A DNA stretch of 32,799 nt from a virus, in the IMG/VR virus record IMGVR_UViG_3300031259_000036, positions 1 to 32,799 of that record. The stretch is one strand, 5' to 3'. Below are positions 8,370-15,897 of the stretch, one piece after another. The position numbers were made by a program, and so were the translations under genes. The notes beneath the pieces are model-generated. The model searched no databases. It was not told where the DNA came from and worked only from the letters and a program-made list of their open reading frames with translations. Numbering within the stretch: the stretch's first letter is position 1; each line of letters starts with the position of its first letter.

Positions 8370-8966
8370 CTAGCCTACGGTGATATCGGCCACTTGGCCT
8401 TCGTTGGTATCCACCTTGATCTCCACGCTAGTGGCAATGCCGGGTGAAATAGTTTCTGTGACGGCTTCATACATGTTGCAGTAGAAGTCAGCTCGCTCCC
8501 ACCACTGGGCGTTGAGCAGCTCAGGCACGCGCCTCGGAAGTGGCATGTTAGGCAATGGGAACAGGCTGCTTTCTGACAGGCTATCTGTGAAGGCGTCCAT
8601 GAACAGCGCACTGTGAATAGCCCGTGCACGGTCGAATGAGTTGGGGCCGTATAGCGTCCAGCTAACTCGCCACGCCCGTGTGTACGTCCATGATTGAGTC
8701 AGTACACCGCCAGTCTGTGAAAGATACTGGTCACGAATCAGGGTGTATGGATCGTCTGTCAGTAGGCATCCCAGATAACACACATCTGCATTGACGTCCT
8801 CGAATGGCTGCCCTGCCGTGGCCCAGTCGATGCGTACTTGGCTGTAGTCAGGCGCGGGCATTCCTAGCACACTGCATGTGAGCGGCTGTAATGCTGCATT
8901 TATAGCGGCTATAGTAAGTGCTGTGCTAGTGAGCACTTGTCCATTTGGGTAGGCAATAGTTGTCAT
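8370..8966 (-). CDS. neck/tail terminator protein (LIC_12616-like)
   Basis: 198 residues; the ATG at 8966 overlaps the preceding stop as ATGA. Around residues 42-130 the pattern QVRIDWATAGQPFEDVNADV, DDPYTLIRDQ, YTRAWRVSWTLYGPNS and ARAIHSAL matches the gp12-like neck terminator family annotated as LIC_12616. Such proteins cap the last tube ring and join the tail to the neck. Its place immediately before the sheath gene is usual. The family is recognised from motif memory. Confidence 0.8.
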   Translation of the reverse strand: MTTIAYPNGQVLTSTALTIAAINAALQPLTCSVLGMPAPDYSQVRIDWATAGQPFEDVNADVCYLGCLLTDDPYTLIRDQYLSQTGGVLTQSWTYTRAWRVSWTLYGPNSFDRARAIHSALFMDAFTDSLSESSLFPLPNMPLPRRVPELLNAQWWERADFYCNMYEAVTETISPGIATSVEIKVDTNEGQVADITVG

Positions 8967-9553
8967 GAGGCACTCATTCTAGTTCCTAGTGCTTTCCAGT
9001 AGCCACTGCCGGGGTAGTGCCTGACTGACAGCACTCTGTACTGTTCTCCTACGTACACAAGTATGTCGCTCGCATCTGTTCCGCTGGCAGAGTTGACAGT
9101 CTGCACAGCATAGAGATTGCCACCTACTTTAGTGGACCAGCCGAGCAAACTGATGGTGCTTCCTATGAGAGCGTAGTCTATTCCTGGAGTAAGCATCAGT
9201 CCGTTGTAGAATAGAGCTACGCCACTAGGATTTACAGGCCCTGTAAGTGTGTACGTGTTGCCTGGGTGCGCGCCCTGTGGCACTTGGCCCTTTGCACTTG
9301 GTGTCTTCGCTTTAGCTTGCGTAGTGTTTATCGGAATGGTAGACCAAAAAGCCATGATACCTGCTATACGGTCTGCTTCAGGCATCATGTTTACTTCTTT
9401 ATCACTGGCGCGCTGCACGGGACCGACAGTATTAATGGGCGTAACTGATGATTGAAATCCGCCCAGCACAAACTGCCCTGCAGACCGCAGGATGATGAAT
9501 GGCTGCGGCGCGGCTAGTTCGGCGTCTGCGACTATGTCAGCTACGCTTATCAT
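8963..9553 (-). CDS. probable head-closure/neck protein carrying an insertion module
   Basis: 196 residues. The outer segments (residues 1-95 and 158-196, the latter with ILVYVGEQYRVLSVRHYPGSGYWKALG) look like one small beta-barrel neck protein. It is split by a module at residues 97-152: NTYTLTGPVNPSGVALFYNG, LTPGIDYALIGSTI, NLYAVQTV. A closely similar module occurs in the adaptor gene at 11499-12464. The gene stands between the gp53-like protein and the tail terminator, where a head-completion protein is expected. Its exact family is not certain; a tail completion role is also possible. Confidence 0.6.
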   Translation of the reverse strand: MISVADIVADAELAAPQPFIILRSAGQFVLGGFQSSVTPINTVGPVQRASDKEVNMMPEADRIAGIMAFWSTIPINTTQAKAKTPSAKGQVPQGAHPGNTYTLTGPVNPSGVALFYNGLMLTPGIDYALIGSTISLLGWSTKVGGNLYAVQTVNSASGTDASDILVYVGEQYRVLSVRHYPGSGYWKALGTRMSAS

Positions 9554-9554
9554 G

Positions 9555-9986
9555 TCAGTTTCCTATCGCGATCCAACTGAATGTAGAGCCACTACCATTA
9601 CAGCCCACATTGAAGCCGCCCGCGTCAAATCCGGACATATACCCAACACGATCGTTATTTCCATTTATAGTTCCCACTACCGTGAAGCAATTGCTCGGGA
9701 ATGATGCGGGAAAACTCACACGCATACCTGTACCGCTACCACTAGTAGCTGTGATGGTAGACGACACACCCCACTTTATGACAAGTCCGCCCGGCAAGGG
9801 CAGTGAGCCCGACCCAGACTGCGTCCCCGCTAGAGCGGCCGTAACCCAGGCAGTAGTCGCTGCATTCTGGCTGTTGTCCCCGGCACCGGGCGTAATGAAC
9901 TGTGCAGTGCTGGGAGAGGAGCTGCCTATGGGCGAGCTGTCAATTGTAGAACTGACCACCTGCAAGCTGTTTACTTTTGTTGACAC
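9555..9986 (-). CDS. small fibre-like protein with gp53-like C-terminal domain
   Basis: 143 residues. The N-terminal half is Ser/Thr/Ala-rich with AATTAWVTAAL, a segment common at the end of tail fibre shafts. The C-terminal half (LPGGLVIKWGVSSTIT, VSFPASFPSNCFTVVG, ending FSWIAIGN) matches the gp53-like tail fibre tip domain. A receptor-binding tip without a long shaft, placed between neck genes, suggests a neck whisker, head fibre or moron fibre. It sits immediately after the tail-completion gene with only one base between. Fold family likely; virion location unknown. Confidence 0.65.
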   Translation of the reverse strand: MSTKVNSLQVVSSTIDSSPIGSSSPSTAQFITPGAGDNSQNAATTAWVTAALAGTQSGSGSLPLPGGLVIKWGVSSTITATSGSGTGMRVSFPASFPSNCFTVVGTINGNNDRVGYMSGFDAGGFNVGCNGSGSTFSWIAIGN

Positions 9987-10541
9987 TTAGTCCTCCCGTA
10001 CAAGTCCGATGATGGAGGCGCGCAAAGCGCCGGTGTCGATTAATGGCCGATCACTGCCCTTAGCTGCGATGGTAGCAGGCTTATTCGACTCCCAGCCATT
10101 GCGGTCGTCCGTAAACCACCCGCGTGCTGCGTTTTGGCCGGCTAGCGCCGCCCTCATCATCTTTGCTTCAGCGCCTGGCTTATCGCCAGCTAAGTTTGCC
10201 TTGACGGAAGCAGCTAGCTCTCTGGCAATGATGTGCTTATTAGGCTCGGCCTCCGTTGCAGGCTCAAGTACCGGGCGTGCAGGAATATGCTTTAATGGTG
10301 AGCCTTTGGTGTGGATATATAGCAGCTCGGCATTGCTTACATCAGACTCCGCGATGCTTGTCAGCCTAGCTCGCTTCTTTTTGCTCTTTGTCTTGCCGGC
10401 CATTTCAAGCAGTTGAGATGATCGCTCCGTTGCATCAGATGGAATCCCTACATATGCTGCAAGCTTGCCGAGTCCAGCCAACCTCTTAGCGAGCGCAGCT
10501 ACGCCAGACTTACGTCCTAGTGTAATCTCGGGACGGGTCAT
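9987..10541 (-). CDS. tail completion/neck protein (HK97 gp10-like)
   Basis: 184 residues; the ATG at 10541 overlaps the endonuclease stop as ATGA. It has NAELLYIHTKGSPLKHIPARPVLEPA in pieces around residues 69-95 and a C-terminal RPLIDTGALRASI, the paired signature of HK97 gp10-like tail completion proteins (IPARPF then LIDTGxLRxSI). The middle is charged and helical. It would sit in the neck and join the head adaptor to the tail terminator. Its gene is separated from the DUF4054 adaptor only by the inserted homing endonuclease, so the two were probably adjacent before insertion. Confidence 0.75.
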   Translation of the reverse strand: MTRPEITLGRKSGVAALAKRLAGLGKLAAYVGIPSDATERSSQLLEMAGKTKSKKKRARLTSIAESDVSNAELLYIHTKGSPLKHIPARPVLEPATEAEPNKHIIARELAASVKANLAGDKPGAEAKMMRAALAGQNAARGWFTDDRNGWESNKPATIAAKGSDRPLIDTGALRASIIGLVRED

Positions 10542-11488
10542 ATAGCACCGCTTAGCTGCGCAGACTTTTCTTTACGAATAGCCCAGGCTTTCTTAGCCGC
10601 TTCGCTGCATCTAGCACGTGCAGCTGGATTTTCGTACGCTTTCCGTACACCATTTGATATACTAGTACGGCATGCTTCAGTTCTATGGGCCTCTAGCATG
10701 CGTAGTTTTACTTCCGGGTCTGCTAGGCGCTTTTTCTGTGCCGCCGATATCTGGGCCTTTTGGGCCTGAGTTCTTGTCGCGCCCTTTGGTCCCAGTATCT
10801 TACCTAGAGCTTTATACTGGGCCCAAGTATTTTTTGCAGTACGTGAACTGAGCTCGGCTGCTACAGGATTCTCTGCAAAATACTTCGAAACAGCTACAGA
10901 AGTCTTAATGTGTTCTTCTTTGTGCTGATATCGCTGCATAGTAGCTCGCGAAGTTTTAGCACGCTCTTCCACACTAGCGTATCTTTTATAGGCACTTTTT
11001 GACGCTTTTTCGCGCGCATCTGCGGTAGTATGAGTTTCTAAGTGAGCCTGCCTATTTGCGGGATCGCTGAACCATAGGCGTTTATTAGCCGAGTTTCTTG
11101 CGCGAGCTTCTGGAGAGCCTAGCAGTAGCTTCAAAAGTTTCCTTGTCTGCTCTGACACTCCAGTACCTTGTCGCCCACCAGTTGTAAGGTTATAGCCGCC
11201 ACCTTTAGGGCCGTCTACAAATGATCTAAACTTCTTGATATAAAAAATTTCTTTGCTATTAAGAAGCTTAACTGGTCCACTCCAAAGTACCTCTGCTGTA
11301 AAACCACTTACTCCATACTTGTTAATTGCGCGATGAATATACAGCTTAGAAGATTTTTCAGAGTCGTATATATGGCTGCTCCATCTGGTCTCTACAGTTA
11401 GAAAGTTTTTATGCTGCCCAATGTACCACTTATCAGTAGCCAGACAATGCAGCCCGTAAATGCAGCCGTGCTGAGCCTCGATTGCCAC
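10538..11488 (-). CDS. GIY-YIG homing endonuclease with NUMOD3-like repeats
   Basis: 316 residues from a GTG at 11488, preceded by the strong ribosome site AAAGGAGGT four bases upstream. A longer frame from 11527 would overlap the adaptor gene by 29 bases and lacks such a site. The N-terminal nuclease domain shows CIYGLHC and KWYIGQHKN (the GIY and YIG elements), an Arg in VETRWSSH and a catalytic-type Glu in NSKEIFYIKKF. The C-terminal 190 residues are Lys/Ala-rich repeats like NUMOD3 DNA-binding modules. It is a free-standing selfish element inserted between two neck genes. AT content and AAA codon use look higher than in the flanking genes. Confidence 0.9.
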   Translation of the reverse strand: MAIEAQHGCIYGLHCLATDKWYIGQHKNFLTVETRWSSHIYDSEKSSKLYIHRAINKYGVSGFTAEVLWSGPVKLLNSKEIFYIKKFRSFVDGPKGGGYNLTTGGRQGTGVSEQTRKLLKLLLGSPEARARNSANKRLWFSDPANRQAHLETHTTADAREKASKSAYKRYASVEERAKTSRATMQRYQHKEEHIKTSVAVSKYFAENPVAAELSSRTAKNTWAQYKALGKILGPKGATRTQAQKAQISAAQKKRLADPEVKLRMLEAHRTEACRTSISNGVRKAYENPAARARCSEAAKKAWAIRKEKSAQLSGAI

Positions 11489-11498
11489 CGGACCTCCT

Positions 11499-12464
11499 TT
11501 ACCAAATAAGTGCCGGACCACTCCCAATCACTTTTGCCATGCTAGCCAGCTGAACACCGTACACCGTCAAATTCCACTGGCCCCAAGCTTCAAGCGAGGT
11601 AAGCTGAGCATAGCTGACGCTTACGTCGCCTACGCTCTTGCTTACCTCGATGCCCGTGGCAATTCCTTGTGCCGCCACTTGTGCTGCACCGTAGACGACA
11701 GGTGTACTAGATGTGACTGGTGTGGGCCACACTGCATATAAATGGTCAGTCGTCTTAGTGGCTAGACTCAACGTGACGGTGATACCAGACAGACTGTAGT
11801 CTACTCCAGGCGTCTGGAACACACCATTGCGTGTCAAGGACTGCAGCTGCCCACCTGGTGGAACTGCACTAATGGTATACACTGTACCTGGCTGGACACC
11901 TACTGGAATTTCGCCGTGGATACCCGTCTGCGTGTTGCTTAGCACCTCTGCTACGTCACTCTTGACGTAGAGTGTGAGGTAGTGCGCAATGAACCACGAC
12001 ATGGCGAGATACCACGCGTCCTGCCAGCGAGCTTGAACTAGTGAAGCTTGCGCCAAGTTTAGGTAAAGCTGGATTACCATGATAGGCACTATGGGCGCCT
12101 CATACACTTGCAGCGTAACAGTCCCAGAAGCTGTAGCAGGCTTGTTCACTGTAATGGAGCTAACACCTAGCACTGTAATTACCGTACCAGGTTGGAGTCC
12201 TACGCCTTGTATGAACTGCCCGTAGCCCAGGCCTGCTAGAGAAGCCAACGCGACTTGATTAGAGCCGGCAACCGTTGTAGCATTTCCTACGAGAGTAGCC
12301 GCTCCAAAGAACTTCGGATTCACAGCTAGAAAATCATCAAGGTAATACGGTGGGTTGGTGCCGAACACAAAGCCGACATTACCTACGCCCGGCTGCGCAC
12401 ACCAGAACTCCGCTCCGGAGCCCCACGCAGTTTGCAGCCATCCGTTGAAATTAGGTGTACTCAC
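11499..12464 (-). CDS. head-tail adaptor (DUF4054-like) with two insertion modules
   Basis: 321 residues from a GTG at 12464 with GAGG eight bases upstream. The core pattern (DDFLAVNPKFFG, then YLNLAQASLVQARW, YLAMSWFIAHYLTLY, and VSKSVGDVSVSYAQL, GQWNLTVYG) fits DUF4054 phage head-tail adaptors. Two foreign beta modules interrupt it: residues 56-122 (YGQFIQGVGLQPGTVITV), similar to one in the cement gene, and residues 190-250 (QPGTVYTISAV, PGVDYSLSGITV), similar to one in the neck gene at 8963-9553. This roughly doubles the usual family length of about 130-170 residues. It would bind beneath the portal. Confidence 0.78.
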   Translation of the reverse strand: MSTPNFNGWLQTAWGSGAEFWCAQPGVGNVGFVFGTNPPYYLDDFLAVNPKFFGAATLVGNATTVAGSNQVALASLAGLGYGQFIQGVGLQPGTVITVLGVSSITVNKPATASGTVTLQVYEAPIVPIMVIQLYLNLAQASLVQARWQDAWYLAMSWFIAHYLTLYVKSDVAEVLSNTQTGIHGEIPVGVQPGTVYTISAVPPGGQLQSLTRNGVFQTPGVDYSLSGITVTLSLATKTTDHLYAVWPTPVTSSTPVVYGAAQVAAQGIATGIEVSKSVGDVSVSYAQLTSLEAWGQWNLTVYGVQLASMAKVIGSGPALIW

Positions 12465-12482
12465 CGTATTACCTCGCTTTGC

Positions 12483-12899
12483 TTAACGCCGGGTGTTGAT
12501 CAAGCCCTTGGCGGCCTTAGGCGCTTTTGCTGCAGCCTTAGGCGCGGCAAACTCCAGCTCGTCGTCCTCATTGATCTCCTCAGCACCCGCGCTGGGAGGC
12601 ACTACTGGAGCAGGGCCCATCTCCTCGTCGCCTTCATCAAGCTCAATGGCCTCAGATGCCGTACTGATCTTGTCAAGTGGCGGAATGACGACAGGAGCTT
12701 CAACTGGTATAGCTGCTGTAGGTGGCGTCAAGTCCACAATGCTGCCGTCAGCAACACCCAACTTATAGCCAATAGTCTTACGTACCCAGTTGGGAGCAGG
12801 CACTGGGACATTGCCGGCCGGGGCCTGGAACCTGAGCTCACGATCGCCGTGGTTGGCGAGAAAGATTTTTGAACGCTTGAAAAACAATTGCAATGCCAT
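12483..12899 (-). CDS. unknown protein between capsid and adaptor, acidic Pro/Ala-rich tail
   Basis: 138 residues, ATG at 12899 behind GAGAGG. The first 60 residues are a small folded region (FFKRSKIFLANHG, VRKTIGYKLGVADGSIVDL); the remainder is Pro/Val/Ala-rich, then acidic (ELDEGDEEMG, EINEDDELEF), ending with AAPKAAAKAPKAAK. The gene lies between the capsid gene and the adaptor, where small head genes occur in many phages. I do not recognise a family. The acidic then basic tail could be a disordered linker or interaction tail. It is expressed below the capsid terminator, so probably at a lower level or from readthrough. Confidence 0.7.
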   Translation of the reverse strand: MALQLFFKRSKIFLANHGDRELRFQAPAGNVPVPAPNWVRKTIGYKLGVADGSIVDLTPPTAAIPVEAPVVIPPLDKISTASEAIELDEGDEEMGPAPVVPPSAGAEEINEDDELEFAAPKAAAKAPKAAKGLINTRR

Positions 12900-13120
12900 G
12901 TAGTTATCCTCTCCTTGCGGAAGATTGGTTGAAGTGCTGCACGGATGTCAAGTTGTCACCCGAAGGCGGCAAGGAGCACCCGAGTGCCGTTTGGCACCCG
13001 TGCAACCCGGTTAAAGGCATCCATCGCGGCAATGGGACGACCGTGGCGGAGTTTGCGGCCTTAAAGACGAGTAATTGGGCATGGAAAAGCCCACGGTGTG
13101 ATCCGTGGGCTTTCTAGAGT
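12900..13120. other. non-coding gap after the major capsid gene
   Basis: This 221-base gap is the longest in the late operon. It holds the terminator at 13086-13113, a small inverted repeat around 12982-12997 (GTGCC/GGCAC) and the ribosome site of the next gene. A TTGACA-like hexamer lies on the minus strand at 12951-12946, but no matching -10 element follows at normal spacing. I see no gene in it. Confidence 0.6.
13086..13113 (-). terminator. strong hairpin terminator after the capsid gene
   Basis: An 11-bp perfect stem, AAAGCCCACGG at 13086-13096 and CCGTGGGCTTT at 13103-13113 with a 6-base loop, starts eight bases after the capsid stop codon. On the minus strand the hairpin ends in TTTTCC, a short T tract. 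It probably reduces transcription downstream of the capsid gene or protects the capsid mRNA 3' end. The stem is symmetric, so it could also act on plus-strand transcripts. Confidence 0.75.
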
Positions 13121-14161
13121 TTAGATTCCGTCCTGATAAACTGCAGTTTGGGTGCGCTTGAAGATGACCTGCGAGATACAGCCCGCAAACATAGTTTCAT
13201 AAGCCCCGCCTGCCCGTGTAGTTGGCACGGACAGTGCTTGCATCATAGGCTGTGGGACTTTGAGATACAAACTTTTCTTGGAGTTCTTATAGTACGTGCC
13301 ACGATCAAGACCATTGCCCTGCTGACCGACTGGAGCAGTGTTGCCTACACCTTGGCCGCTGATCCACGGATTCGGCAAGAAGTTGATCTTGAACTGGACG
13401 CCGTGGTGCGCTGCAACACAGTTCTCTTCAATGTACTTGATGGTGCTCATGGTCACCGCAGAACCGCCGATGGTCATAGGCTGGGTCAAGTAAGCGAACT
13501 GAGTATAGGGGATAAGCAGACGATCGGCCATGCCCTCTTCGCTAGAGTAGCCGCTGTTCTGGACAGTCTGATTGAGCGCCGTATTGACGTCCGCCAGAAT
13601 CTCCTGAGGTGACTTGCCAGACCAAGTGGTTTTGCCGCTTGCGCCCGCCGGAACTGTGTACTCATACACATTGGGGTTGTTGATGAGACCGGGATCGCCC
13701 AGGAAACCGGCGTAGACAACAAAGTCAAGCGCCTTGCCCCAGTTGGCCTCGACAGACTCCTCATAAAGCTCCTGCAAGCTAAACGGCGGAGCCTGCCCAG
13801 TGTGGAGAGCAGTCTCCATGCGGCGCAAGTCTACCCAGGTGATGGTCATGCCCATCGCCCAGATATACGTTTTCCAGATGCCCTTCTGGATGTCAGCCTG
13901 TGCTTCGGGAATCTCCGTGTTGTTAGTTCCCTGGAGACCGAAGTACTGCGAGCCGGTGGTGGCGTAGTTGGAGGCAAACGCCGAGATGAACTCAGGGAAG
14001 CCGCCGCCTACTTCAACATGGATGTCACGCTTGTGCGTAACAGCCTGCAACGGACGTACAAGGTCCGTGTCGATGATTTCCAGTTGGCTCTGAAGGAACG
14101 CCAGACCAGAAGCGCCTGCAGTGTCGAATGCCTGAGCGCGATTGCCGGATTTGCGAATCAT
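13121..14161 (-). CDS. major capsid protein (DUF2184-like, HK97 fold expected)
   Basis: 346 residues with AGGAG five bases before the ATG at 14161. Conserved blocks include RPLQAVTHKRDIHVEVG, YYKNSKKSLYLKVPQPMMQAL and a C-terminal CISQVIFKRTQTAVYQDGI, the pattern of the DUF2184 major capsid family. It follows the protease/scaffold and cement genes and is followed by a strong terminator, as expected for the most abundant virion protein. It would assemble on the scaffold and be matured by the DUF2213 protease. No N-terminal delta domain is evident. Confidence 0.87.
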   Translation of the reverse strand: MIRKSGNRAQAFDTAGASGLAFLQSQLEIIDTDLVRPLQAVTHKRDIHVEVGGGFPEFISAFASNYATTGSQYFGLQGTNNTEIPEAQADIQKGIWKTYIWAMGMTITWVDLRRMETALHTGQAPPFSLQELYEESVEANWGKALDFVVYAGFLGDPGLINNPNVYEYTVPAGASGKTTWSGKSPQEILADVNTALNQTVQNSGYSSEEGMADRLLIPYTQFAYLTQPMTIGGSAVTMSTIKYIEENCVAAHHGVQFKINFLPNPWISGQGVGNTAPVGQQGNGLDRGTYYKNSKKSLYLKVPQPMMQALSVPTTRAGGAYETMFAGCISQVIFKRTQTAVYQDGI

Positions 14162-14185
14162 GTAATCTCCTGTGGTCTAGGTTGC

Positions 14186-14998
14186 TTAGGCCGCGTTGCG
14201 GATCTTGATGGTGATTTCCAGAACGTTGTTGCTGTCCACGTAGCCGGTACGAGCGACCATGTTGGGCAGTGCAACCAAGTTACTGAAAGTGAGAGGCGAG
14301 GTGGCAGTGATAGCGGTGGTCAGGGCCTGACTCAGCACGATAGCGGTATAAGCGCCGGCCGTGCCCGTGCCGCTGACTACATACGTACCAGGCTGGACAC
14401 CAGGACCACTAACGGGCTGGCCAACGAAGACATTAGTGCCGGTCAACGTGATGGCAGTAGCACCTGCAGCAGCCGCAGTAGCGCCCGTCAGAGTGAACAG
14501 GTCAGTCGCGGCCGGATTGGTCTCGTAGTCACCAATAGTACCAGCGGTGACGGCCGTGTTCAGTACAACACGAGTGTAGATCTGAGCGCCCGCATTCGGC
14601 GTGCCGACGGCAAGGTTGATAGTGCCCGAACCACGCTCCATAACCTCAGCGATCTGCAAGTTGTTGTAGTTACCCAGCTGCTGAACACCAGGAGTGACAG
14701 CGTTGGGGTAGACAAGCTGAGTCTTGACCTCACGCACTGCCATGCCGGCGAAGTAAGCGGCGACGTTAGCGATGTTCGCAGTAGCAGCCGCAACGTAGTC
14801 AGCAACGGAAGTATAGACTCCGCCCTGTGCATTAGGAATCTGAACCGCTGGATCACCAAAGTTCAGGACATTGGTGACGTTGGTCGGCATGAACTGACGC
14901 GCTACAATGACGCGCTCACCGAATCGAGAGACCGCGCCCGGGAACCCAATATTGGGGCCGGTTACGGGAATAGTCTGCCCAAAAGCATACTGGGTCAT
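14186..14998 (-). CDS. capsid cement/decoration protein with insertion module
   Basis: 270 residues, ATG at 14998. The N-terminal 110 residues (GQTIPVTGPNIGFPGAVSRF, VYTSVADYVAAATANI, GMAVREVKTQLVYP) resemble phage structural cement proteins that bind the outer capsid. Residues about 166-240 are a Gly/Thr/Ala-rich module (ITLTGTNVFVGQPVSGPGVQ, TYVVSG) similar to the first module of the DUF4054 adaptor. The C-terminus returns to the core with TGYVDSNNVLEITIKI. It lies directly upstream of the capsid gene in the transcript, the usual order. The role is inferred from order and N-terminal pattern. Confidence 0.68.
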   Translation of the reverse strand: MTQYAFGQTIPVTGPNIGFPGAVSRFGERVIVARQFMPTNVTNVLNFGDPAVQIPNAQGGVYTSVADYVAAATANIANVAAYFAGMAVREVKTQLVYPNAVTPGVQQLGNYNNLQIAEVMERGSGTINLAVGTPNAGAQIYTRVVLNTAVTAGTIGDYETNPAATDLFTLTGATAAAAGATAITLTGTNVFVGQPVSGPGVQPGTYVVSGTGTAGAYTAIVLSQALTTAITATSPLTFSNLVALPNMVARTGYVDSNNVLEITIKIRNAA

Positions 14999-15000
14999 GG

Positions 15001-15897
15001 TTACTTATCTCCTTTGGCAGCGTTATCATAGAACGCTTGCAGTTTGGCAACGGCATCTGCACCGCTGTCGTTCGCCTTGCCAGTTTTAGAGTCATGCGCA
15101 CGCGCGCTACCCGCAAACTTGCCATAGCTACCAGTACTAGCCTTGCTGCTACGCTTCACACTACCCAAGGCAGCGTTGAACGCATTGACCACGGCAGCGT
15201 CATTGCTGCGTGCAACGACAGGGCGCAGAAGCTTAAGCACGGCAGCAGCACCATCCTTGGCATCACGCGCGCGGCCTTTCTTCTTGTCGTCAGCAGGCTC
15301 GAGCTCCTCCTCGCCAGACTCGACAACCTCCATACCAGGCTCGCCCTCGTCGTCCTCGGCCTCTTCCTCTTCTTCCTCAGAGTCGTCGGCTTCTTCCTCA
15401 GAGTCGTCGGCTTCTTCCTCTTCTTCAGGATCAAGCCCAAGGATATCGTCAAGCTTCTTTACTTCTGCGTCCTCAACTTCGACAGGCAGCTCTTCCTGCT
15501 TGGCGTGCGCGGGCTCTTCCTCTTCTTCAGAGAAAAACTCACTGAGCAGTGACTTCAGCTCTTCGAGGTCAGTGTCGCGCCCACGCTTATCCTCTGCGTC
15601 GAGCTTACGATCAAGGGCGTCATGCATACGCTTACGATGGCTGTCCTCAACCTCTTCTTCCTCTTCTTCGGGCTCGACATCGCGGGACTTCTTCTTGTCC
15701 TTGCCGCGCTTCTTGTCGTCAGCCGGATTTACCTCGACTTCGCTGCCTTCATCAGGCCACTCATCGCGACTCTTTTTCTTATCGTCAGCCTCATCAGGTG
15801 GTGCGAGTTCTGCCAACTGTTCCGGCTGGATATCAGCGTCTTGCGCCGCCGCCCTCAGCCCGAGGCCCCAGATGTGCTTCCGTAGATTCTTCATCAC
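15001..15897 (-). CDS. probable nested scaffold protein from an internal start
   Basis: Inside the protease gene, AAGGAG at 15912-15907 precedes an in-frame GTG at 15897 by nine bases, with an ATG directly after it at 15894. Translation there would give a 297- or 298-residue protein containing only the acidic scaffold part, beginning KNLRKHIWGLGLRAAAQDAD. The internal site lies exactly where the protease domain and its linker end. Nested scaffolds of this type are known from lambda C/Nu3. The sequence signals are seen; actual use is inferred. Confidence 0.6.
   Translation of the reverse strand: MMKNLRKHIWGLGLRAAAQDADIQPEQLAELAPPDEADDKKKSRDEWPDEGSEVEVNPADDKKRGKDKKKSRDVEPEEEEEEVEDSHRKRMHDALDRKLDAEDKRGRDTDLEELKSLLSEFFSEEEEEPAHAKQEELPVEVEDAEVKKLDDILGLDPEEEEEADDSEEEADDSEEEEEEAEDDEGEPGMEVVESGEEELEPADDKKKGRARDAKDGAAAVLKLLRPVVARSNDAAVVNAFNAALGSVKRSSKASTGSYGKFAGSARAHDSKTGKANDSGADAVAKLQAFYDNAAKGDK

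Noticed and set aside
12940-12975. TTGACA-like -35 box on the minus strand after the capsid gene
   Set aside because: No acceptable -10 element is present at 15-19 bases, so a promoter is not supported.
13802-15031. Plus-strand open frame of 409 codons opposite capsid and cement genes
   Set aside because: Its composition is typical of antisense shadow (Ser/Arg-rich), and the minus strand holds two well-supported virion genes there.
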